Source of the DNA: Lachnospiraceae bacterium UBA7110
Lineage (GTDB): Bacteria > Bacillota > Clostridia > Lachnospirales > Lachnospiraceae
Direction: 5' to 3'
NCBI GenBank assembly: GCA_002492295.1
Contig: DKYC01000042.1
Span: 48,945-87,950 of the forward strand
Length of the DNA: 39,006 nt
Of this stretch, positions 33,616 through 39,006 are shown piece by piece (position 1 is the stretch's first letter; every line of letters begins with the position of its first letter). Position numbers and translations under genes: made by a program. The notes beneath the pieces were generated by a model. The model saw only the letters and a program-made list of their open reading frames with translations. It did not search any database and was not told the DNA's origin.

Positions 33616-35692
33616 TTCCTCCAAGCCATTTTCCCAAACATTTCATAAATTCCCCAACATCCAGCGGTTTTGTAAGGTGTTCGTTCATTCCCGCCTCCCT
33701 GCTTCTGCGGATATCCTCCGCAAATGCGTTTGCGGTCATTGCAATGATTGGAATTTTGGCTGCATCGGCACGCGGAAGCTTCCGGATCTCAGCCGTCGCC
33801 TCATACCCGTCCATTACCGGCATCTGGATATCCATAAAAATCATGTCGTAATAGTTTTCCGGCATCTTTTGAAACTGCGCCAGTGCTTCCTGTCCGTTCT
33901 CCGCACTGTCTACCGCCACTCCGGTCTGTGAAATCAGCTCCTCGGCAATTTCCCTGTTAAGCTCATTATCCTCCACCAAGAGAAGCCGTTTCCTGGCCAG
34001 CACTTCCCTGCTAAGCGGCTGTACCGTCTTCTGTCCTTTCTCCTGTACTGCATCCTGCTCTGGCGCAATCACATCCCTTCGTTTCAGGGACAGTATCACG
34101 GTAAAGCGGGAGCCTTTTCCCGGCTCGCTTTCCACCAGAATATCCCCGTTCATCATACGGGCAATATTCCTTGCAATCGCCATCCCAAGTCCGGTTCCCT
34201 CAATTTTACTGACACGCGAATCCTCCTCGCGGCTAAACGGCTCAAACAGCTTTTCCAAAAATTCCGGCTTCATTCCGATTCCATTGTCACAAAACACAAA
34301 TTCATAGCAGCCATAGCCGTGCATATCAGAAGACTTTTCCCGAACCTCCAGTGAAAGTTTGCCTCCCGGCGGCGTATATTTGACCGAATTCCCCAATATA
34401 TTCATAAAAATCTGCTGCAGCCGCACAGGGTCGCCAAACACCTGTGGATGCTCCACATTTGTAATATGCACATCCAGCTCATGATTATTCTTCTGAACGG
34501 ACGGACGAATCATTGTCACAAGATTATCAATCAGCTCAGACAGATGAACCTCCTCCTCCGACAGTTCGATTTTTCCGGACTCAATCTTGCTCATATCAAG
34601 CACTTCATTTATTAAAGACAACAGATGCTTACTCGAAACCGTGATTTTTTCCAGGCAGTCCATAACACGCTCCCTGTCGTCCAAATGCATTACCGCAATC
34701 TCCGTCATTCCGATAATTGCATTCATCGGCGTTCTGATGTCGTGGCTCATTCTTGACATAAAATCGCTCTTAGCCGCATTCGCACGGTTTGCCGCCTCGC
34801 ATGCTTCCCGCAGCGCCTGCTGATCCTGTTCTTCCTTAAGCTTGCTTTCCGTGACATCCTGCGCCACATACACGGCACGCCTCGGCGTACCGTCATCTGC
34901 CGTTTCAGCCAGCACTACGGTTGCACGGATCCACGCCCTTTGGTTTTTCTCATCCGGCATCATACGGTATTCCGTAGCAATAAAGGGCTGGTCCTTCCGC
35001 AAGGTATCCAGCAGATGCTGCCTGTCGACACATTTCAGATATTCCTCCCGGTCCTCCGGACAGATAAATTTTTGGGCATATGTACGAATTCCCTGCGTAT
35101 AGTTTCTCTCATCCCCCAAAGCATTTCCGACTTCTTCCTTCTGTGTCACGGGACGGAACGTATCCTTCTCAATATTCATATAATACGTCGCAAAAAACAT
35201 CCTGCTTAAGCTGTTTACGATATAAGCGGTTCTCCGGTCGTTCCGGATATGCTCCATATCATGCTTTGTGCGTTCGTCAATATCCTGAAAGGTCAGAACC
35301 GCATATCCGCCCTGATTTTTGTTATTCTTTAAAAACGCTGTCACCGCGGTATACCGCCACATGCCATGCAACAGTATTTGACATACAAACGTTCTTTTTT
35401 CTTCCCCGTTTTCCCATGCATGCCGCATCGCGTCAAGGGAAAACAGCCTTACAAATTCCTTCCGGTCCTCCGAAAAAATATGATTTAATGCGCTGTCCCC
35501 AAAAATGTCATCCCATAAAAAATGTCCTTCCTTTACTCCCTTTCGAACCGTTTCCGAAGCACGCACAATGTTCACGTTTCCATTCTGCAAGTCAATTTCA
35601 TAAATAGCGAAATGCATCTCCCCCAGTATGCTGATAATCTCCTGATTCCGAATGTTGATTTCCTGTACATGGTCCATCGTTTCCTGCATCAT
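33599..35692 (-). CDS. PAS-domain hybrid sensor histidine kinase with C-terminal receiver
   Basis: The 697-residue cytosolic kinase has two N-terminal PAS-like regions (about 20-140 and 155-285). A HisKA domain follows with His317 in FMSRMSHDIRTPMNAII, then HATPase N-box NILGNSVKYT and G-boxes CDNGIGM and GTGLGM. The receiver phospho-acceptor is Asp621 in MIFMDIQMPVMDG. It shares architecture and much sequence with the kinase at 29879-31969. The ATG at 35692 is chosen because AGGAG lies 8 nt upstream. The frame up to 35752 runs through the promoter. No membrane sensor is seen, so the signal may be cytosolic or come from a partner. Confidence 0.88.
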   Translation of the reverse strand: MMQETMDHVQEINIRNQEIISILGEMHFAIYEIDLQNGNVNIVRASETVRKGVKEGHFLWDDIFGDSALNHIFSEDRKEFVRLFSLDAMRHAWENGEEKRTFVCQILLHGMWRYTAVTAFLKNNKNQGGYAVLTFQDIDERTKHDMEHIRNDRRTAYIVNSLSRMFFATYYMNIEKDTFRPVTQKEEVGNALGDERNYTQGIRTYAQKFICPEDREEYLKCVDRQHLLDTLRKDQPFIATEYRMMPDEKNQRAWIRATVVLAETADDGTPRRAVYVAQDVTESKLKEEQDQQALREACEAANRANAAKSDFMSRMSHDIRTPMNAIIGMTEIAVMHLDDRERVMDCLEKITVSSKHLLSLINEVLDMSKIESGKIELSEEEVHLSELIDNLVTMIRPSVQKNNHELDVHITNVEHPQVFGDPVRLQQIFMNILGNSVKYTPPGGKLSLEVREKSSDMHGYGCYEFVFCDNGIGMKPEFLEKLFEPFSREEDSRVSKIEGTGLGMAIARNIARMMNGDILVESEPGKGSRFTVILSLKRRDVIAPEQDAVQEKGQKTVQPLSREVLARKRLLLVEDNELNREIAEELISQTGVAVDSAENGQEALAQFQKMPENYYDMIFMDIQMPVMDGYEATAEIRKLPRADAAKIPIIAMTANAFAEDIRRSREAGMNEHLTKPLDVGEFMKCLGKWLGGNEFAD

Positions 35693-35750
35693 CTTATTAT
35701 CTCCTGTTCCAACGTTCATCCCCGCCCGGGCGTGTATAATGTCTGACGCC

Positions 35751-35779
35751 ATTATAACATATCCTAATAATTAGCACAA
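35751..35779 (-). promoter_or_regulatory. Sigma-A-type extended -10 promoter for the hybrid kinase gene at 33599-35692
   Basis: On the minus strand TTGTGC (35779-35774) is followed by a 17-bp spacer and a perfect TATAAT (35756-35751), with TG one base upstream forming an extended -10. Transcription likely begins near 35744, leaving a leader of about 50 nt before the AGGAG-supported ATG at 35692. Confidence 0.75.
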
Positions 35780-35831
35780 GAATTCTGTATTGTTTCTTAC
35801 ATACAGTTTCCCTGCATACAGTTTATATACA

Positions 35832-35869
35832 AAAAAACGTCTGTGCGTATCATCGCACAGACGTTTTTT
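35832..35869 (-). terminator. Rho-independent terminator of the chemotaxis operon
   Basis: A perfect 16-bp stem is formed by AAAAAACGTCTGTGCG and CGCACAGACGTTTTTT with a 6-nt loop, 11 nt downstream of the MCP stop codon. On the minus strand it ends in a run of seven T. It would also work in the opposite orientation because it starts with a run of A. Confidence 0.92.
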
Positions 35870-35879
35870 ATGTATCATA

Positions 35880-37349
35880 TTAATATTTTCCAAATCCGTC
35901 CCCGAGCGAAATAATCTGCTCATTTGCGTTTGATACGGACGAAGAATAATTCGCCGAACCTGCCATGGTAGAAACATGCTGGTTACCAAGATTATAGATG
36001 GAAAGCATATCACGCATTCTGGAAGCCTGGTTCGAAAGCTCCTCACTTGCGGCAGCACACTGCTCGCTGGTAGCAGAGTTTGTCTGTACAACCTGGGAAA
36101 CCTGTGTAATCGCCTGCTCAATCTGTGCAACTGCTGTCGCCTGATAATTGGAGGTCTGTGCAATACTGTTAATCAATACTTCACTCTGCTGAACGGCATC
36201 GGTAATAACACCAAACGCCTTTGCTGTTTCATCTGCAATCTTAGAACCCTGGCTAACCTTGTTGATAGAATCCTCAATCAGCCCTGCCGTCTCAGATGCC
36301 GCAGCTGCACTCTTTGCCGCTAAGCTGCGAACTTCTTCCGCTACGACTGCAAATCCCTTACCTGCCTCGCCAGCCCTTGCAGCCTCTACAGCCGCATTCA
36401 AGGCGAGAATATTTGTCTGGAACGCAATATCATCAATTGTCTTGATAATCTTAGAAATACTCTCGGATGCTTTATTGATATCATCCATAGCAGTCATCAT
36501 ATCCTGCATCTGCTCGTTGCCCTGCTTTACATCGCCGATTGCTCTCTTTACCAATTCTGCAGCAGAATTTGCCTGGTCTGCATTCTGCTTTGTCTTGTCT
36601 GCAATCTCATCAATGGAAGCAGTAATCTGTTCAATTGCGCTTGCCTGCTCTGTCGTACCCTGTGCCAAAGACTGGCTTGCGCTTGCCACCTGGGAAGCAC
36701 CGATTGTAACCTGATTTCCGGCATCACTGATGTTGCCAAGTGTGTTGCGATTGTCATCAACAAGCTTTTTGAGCGAATTGCCAAGGACATCTCCTGAAGA
36801 ACTGGGCTTTACGTCCACCGTAAGATTTCCATTAGAAACCTCTTCCGCAACGCGCGCCTGATACTTGATATTATCAATTACACGCGTATACTCGTCAACC
36901 AAATCGCCAAACTCATCATTATTGTACTTCACCATCTCAATATCGACATGACCTTGCGCAATCTCCCTTGCCGCATTGGATAACTGGTCTACAGATTTTA
37001 CAATCGCTTTAATCAGGCTAAGTGCAATACTAACTGTAAAAATAACGGAAATTACTAAAAGACCAATACTAATCCAGTCCGAAGTCTGAATACCATTGCG
37101 CATACGCGTAATTCTGTCGTCTTTGCCTTCCTCAATCATACTGATCAGACGCGCCATTTCCTGTTCATCAATGCCGCTTACAGTTCGCAGTTCTTCGCTT
37201 ATCGCCACTACAGCCTGCTCATTCAAATCCGCTATGTTATCAATAACCTGATTTGTTATGTAAATGCTCATTACAACCGTAAGAATTGTCAGTATAACCG
37301 GAATGCTAAATCCCATTATTAACTTTGTTCTCATCTTTAAGTTTTTCAT
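35880..37349 (-). CDS. Methyl-accepting chemotaxis protein with minimal extracellular domain
   Basis: The 489-residue protein has a short N-terminus, a membrane helix (about 10-31), roughly 57 extracytoplasmic residues and a second helix (about 90-112). A HAMP domain follows, then a second HAMP-like unit around SNGNLTVDVKPSSSGDVLG. The helical signalling domain has the conserved hairpin tip IAFQTNILALNAAVEAARAGEAGKGFAVVAEEVR. The external part is too small for a dCache or four-helix ligand domain. The signal may be membrane- or cytosol-derived, or the protein may act as a helper. No NWETF-type CheR tether is at the C-terminus. The ATG at 37349 has AAAGGAG upstream and lies 16 bp after cheW. 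Confidence 0.9.
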   Translation of the reverse strand: MKNLKMRTKLIMGFSIPVILTILTVVMSIYITNQVIDNIADLNEQAVVAISEELRTVSGIDEQEMARLISMIEEGKDDRITRMRNGIQTSDWISIGLLVISVIFTVSIALSLIKAIVKSVDQLSNAAREIAQGHVDIEMVKYNNDEFGDLVDEYTRVIDNIKYQARVAEEVSNGNLTVDVKPSSSGDVLGNSLKKLVDDNRNTLGNISDAGNQVTIGASQVASASQSLAQGTTEQASAIEQITASIDEIADKTKQNADQANSAAELVKRAIGDVKQGNEQMQDMMTAMDDINKASESISKIIKTIDDIAFQTNILALNAAVEAARAGEAGKGFAVVAEEVRSLAAKSAAAASETAGLIEDSINKVSQGSKIADETAKAFGVITDAVQQSEVLINSIAQTSNYQATAVAQIEQAITQVSQVVQTNSATSEQCAAASEELSNQASRMRDMLSIYNLGNQHVSTMAGSANYSSSVSNANEQIISLGDGFGKY

Positions 37350-37365
37350 GTCAATTATTCTCCTT

Positions 37366-37920
37366 TCACTTCTCCTCAACTTCTTCATCATTATTCATTT
37401 GACCGGCCTGCTCGATAACAGACATATCTTCATCATTTAAAAGCTTATCCGGATCCAGCAAAAGCTTTACGGAATCGCCGACTTTTCCGATACCGTATAC
37501 ATACTTGTTCTGTACTTTATCTGCGCGTCCGATGGTTGGAGGCGGCAAAATATTTTCTTCCCTGATTTCCACCACTTCGGCAATCTTTTCTACAATCAGA
37601 CCCACTACTGTTGATTTTACATCAATTACAATAATGCAGGTTCTGTCGTTATACTCAAAGGGCGGCTGCCGAAAACGAAGCCGTACATCTATAACAGGAA
37701 TAATTTTTCCCCTAAGGTTAATCAGCCCTTTAATATAGTCCTCTGTTTCCGGAATCGCCGTAATCGCCTGAAACCCGATAATTTCATTGACATATTGGAT
37801 TTTCAGTCCGAAGTACTCATTTCCGGATTTAAACGTCATGTACTTTCCTTTTTGTGCATCATGTTCATCAGGCACATTCAGGTCATCCGCGCGCCTCTTC
37901 TGTTCCATGATTTCATCCAT
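37366..37920 (-). CDS. cheW: Chemotaxis adaptor protein CheW
   Basis: The 184-residue protein is a CheW domain with a 25-residue charged N-terminal extension. YMTFKSGNEYFGLKIQYVNEIIGF is followed by PETEDYIKGLINLRGKIIPVIDVRLRF, the standard adaptor core with the RGKIIPVIDV segment. It links chemoreceptors to CheA. The gene lies between cheA and an MCP gene and has an AGGAAGG site at a suitable distance from the ATG at 37920. It is separated from cheA by 165 bp containing a palindromic element, unusual for an otherwise compact operon. Confidence 0.93.
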   Translation of the reverse strand: MDEIMEQKRRADDLNVPDEHDAQKGKYMTFKSGNEYFGLKIQYVNEIIGFQAITAIPETEDYIKGLINLRGKIIPVIDVRLRFRQPPFEYNDRTCIIVIDVKSTVVGLIVEKIAEVVEIREENILPPPTIGRADKVQNKYVYGIGKVGDSVKLLLDPDKLLNDEDMSVIEQAGQMNNDEEVEEK

Positions 37921-37948
37921 ATGACTACCTTCCTTTCACTCCATTTAT

Positions 37949-38085
37949 TTGTTACTGTTCACTTCGTTCCAGTAACAGGTAAAAATCCATGCAAAATCAC
38001 CTTCGGTGATGGATTTTTACTTGATTCCGTTAAGTTTTCATACGGAATTAGCAGTAAATGCTAATTCCTATGCCAACAGTAACAA
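37949..38085. repeat. Palindromic MITE-like intergenic element with 11-bp terminal inverted repeats
   Basis: This 137-bp stretch between cheA and cheW is flanked by perfect 11-bp inverted repeats, TTGTTACTGTT (37949-37959) and AACAGTAACAA (38075-38085). Inside are further stems. GTAAAAATCC pairs with GGATTTTTAC (37979-37988 with 38011-38020) and ATCACC with GGTGAT. GGAATTAGCA pairs with TGCTAATTCC (38044-38053 with 38059-38068). TGTTACTG can alternatively pair with CAGTAACA at 37970-37977. It abuts the CheA TAG directly. No open frame lies within. A non-autonomous repeat or REP-like RNA element is likely. Confidence 0.75.
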
Positions 38086-39006
38086 CTATTCTATGAACCC
38101 TACCGGATCCAGTATCAGTGCAATGCTGCCGTCTCCAAGCTGTGTACATCCTGATATTCCCTTTACCTTCTTCACATAAGGAGGAATCGGCTTTACTACG
38201 ATTTCCTGCTTGCCTACCAGTCTGTCCACGAAGAGACATATTGTCTTTCCTTCCACTTCAAAAATCAGCATCGTACCCTCTTCTACTGATTTGCGGTACT
38301 CTTTTAATCCATACCATTCTCCCAAACGGAGTACAGGGTAGCACTCTCCGCGAATCATGATGTATTCCTCGCCATTCGGTTCGTGAATCATCATATCTTC
38401 TTTTACATTGACAAACTCTTTGATTACACCGGTCTCCACCACAAAGGATGAAGTGCCTGTTTCCAACACAATACCATCGATAATCGCAAGCGTCAGCGGA
38501 ATCTTAAGCGACATTGTCGATCCCAGCCCGGCAGTACTGTCAATCTCCAGCGAACCGCCGATTGCCTGAATATTCTGCACCACAACATCCATTCCGACGC
38601 CTCGGCCGGAATATTCCGTTACCTGTTCATTGGTTGAAAATCCGGGTAATGTAATAAACTGGAAGACTTCCTTGTCGGTGTAAGCACTGTCCGGCTTATC
38701 GTCATCCAAGAGTCCCTGCTTTCTCGCCTTTGCAAGAATCTTGTGACGCTCCAAGCCTCTTCCATTGTCCGTTACGCTAATCCATACCTTTCCGGCTTCT
38801 GTTCTCGCCGAAAGCGTAACTTTTCCTTTTTCCTTCTTTCCGCTCTCTTTGCGCTCCTCGTTTGTCTCAATACCATGATCCACCGCATTACGCACCATAT
38901 GCATCAGAGGATCGGAAATATTTTCACTGATGTTCTTGTCAACCTCAGTGTGCTCACCGATCATCTCAAATTCAATGTCTTTTCCCAGCTTTCTGGAAAC
39001 ATCAAA
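38086..39006 (-). CDS. cheA: Chemotaxis histidine kinase CheA, C-terminal part (cut by window edge)
   Basis: The visible 306 codons run from the window edge in one open frame to a TAG at 38086. They begin FDVSRKLGKDIEFEMIGEHTEVDK, which is the end of dimerisation/start of the P4 ATPase. The N-box is MVRNAVDHGIE. ATP-lid G-boxes are VTDNGRGL and GRGVGMDVV. The P5 CheW-like regulatory domain fills the last 150 residues. The phosphotransfer domain is outside the window. No stop or frameshift is visible. It should be co-transcribed with cheW and the MCP gene. The palindromic element right after its stop may affect the relative expression of CheA and CheW. Confidence 0.95.
   Translation of the reverse strand, partial: FDVSRKLGKDIEFEMIGEHTEVDKNISENISDPLMHMVRNAVDHGIETNEERKESGKKEKGKVTLSARTEAGKVWISVTDNGRGLERHKILAKARKQGLLDDDKPDSAYTDKEVFQFITLPGFSTNEQVTEYSGRGVGMDVVVQNIQAIGGSLEIDSTAGLGSTMSLKIPLTLAIIDGIVLETGTSSFVVETGVIKEFVNVKEDMMIHEPNGEEYIMIRGECYPVLRLGEWYGLKEYRKSVEEGTMLIFEVEGKTICLFVDRLVGKQEIVVKPIPPYVKKVKGISGCTQLGDGSIALILDPVGFIE

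Noticed and set aside
1..39006. CRISPR array, tRNA/rRNA genes, integrase or transposase
   Set aside because: No regularly spaced direct repeats, cloverleaf-like segments or recombinase motifs were seen on either strand.

Overview
This window looks like a chromosomal segment of a motile Gram-positive Clostridia-type bacterium, most likely Lachnospiraceae. I infer this from strong AGGAGG-type ribosome binding sites, moderate GC content by eye, an LTA-synthase-type membrane protein, the cell-surface glycan gene families present, and a CheA/CheW/MCP chemotaxis operon. Taxonomy cannot be proven from the window. Every gene I can support lies on the minus strand, so transcription runs from high to low coordinates. 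No tRNA, rRNA, CRISPR array, transposase or integrase was seen.

Positions 39006 to 35880 hold a chemotaxis block: the C-terminal part of CheA (cut by the window edge), CheW and a methyl-accepting chemotaxis protein. A 16-bp perfect hairpin terminator closes it. A 137-bp palindromic, MITE-like element sits between cheA and cheW.

Positions 35780 to 29300 hold a phosphorelay block: two PAS-type hybrid histidine kinases, each with its own recognisable promoter or leader, and a stand-alone Hpt protein with a near-consensus promoter. A GT39-like membrane glycosyltransferase gene overlaps the end of the first kinase gene. No output response regulator is present.

Positions 29209 to 1 hold about 27 tightly packed genes for a complex surface glycan. 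Many overlap by 1-11 bp, which suggests one long polycistronic unit. It encodes GT-C membrane glycosyltransferases, two GT11 fucosyltransferase-type proteins, several GT2 enzymes, a GT4, a GT17, a GT2::GT-D fusion and a stand-alone GT-D-like protein. It also encodes obscure GT-A-like families (DUF5672-like, DUF3431-like, one unassigned) and a Wzy-like polymerase. Two paralogous PglK/MsbA-type ABC exporters are present, with no Wzx flippase. A dTDP-3-amino-sugar module (ketoisomerase, DegT aminotransferase, GNAT) supplies a nucleotide sugar. Two acyltransferase-3 proteins and an MBOAT/SGNH pair would acylate the product. The locus runs off the left edge within an LTA-synthase-like gene.

Taken together, the glycan genes could make a fucosylated, amino-sugar-containing, O-acylated oligosaccharide repeat on a lipid carrier, flip it by ABC transporters and polymerise it outside. 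The priming transferase, dTDP-glucose and GDP-fucose biosynthesis and any ligase are not in the window. The glycan's destination (capsule, cell wall, flagellin or S-layer) cannot be decided from sequence alone. I found no clearly new defence or mobile system. The most unusual features are the glycosyltransferase diversity, the fusions, and the palindromic elements placed directly after stop codons.
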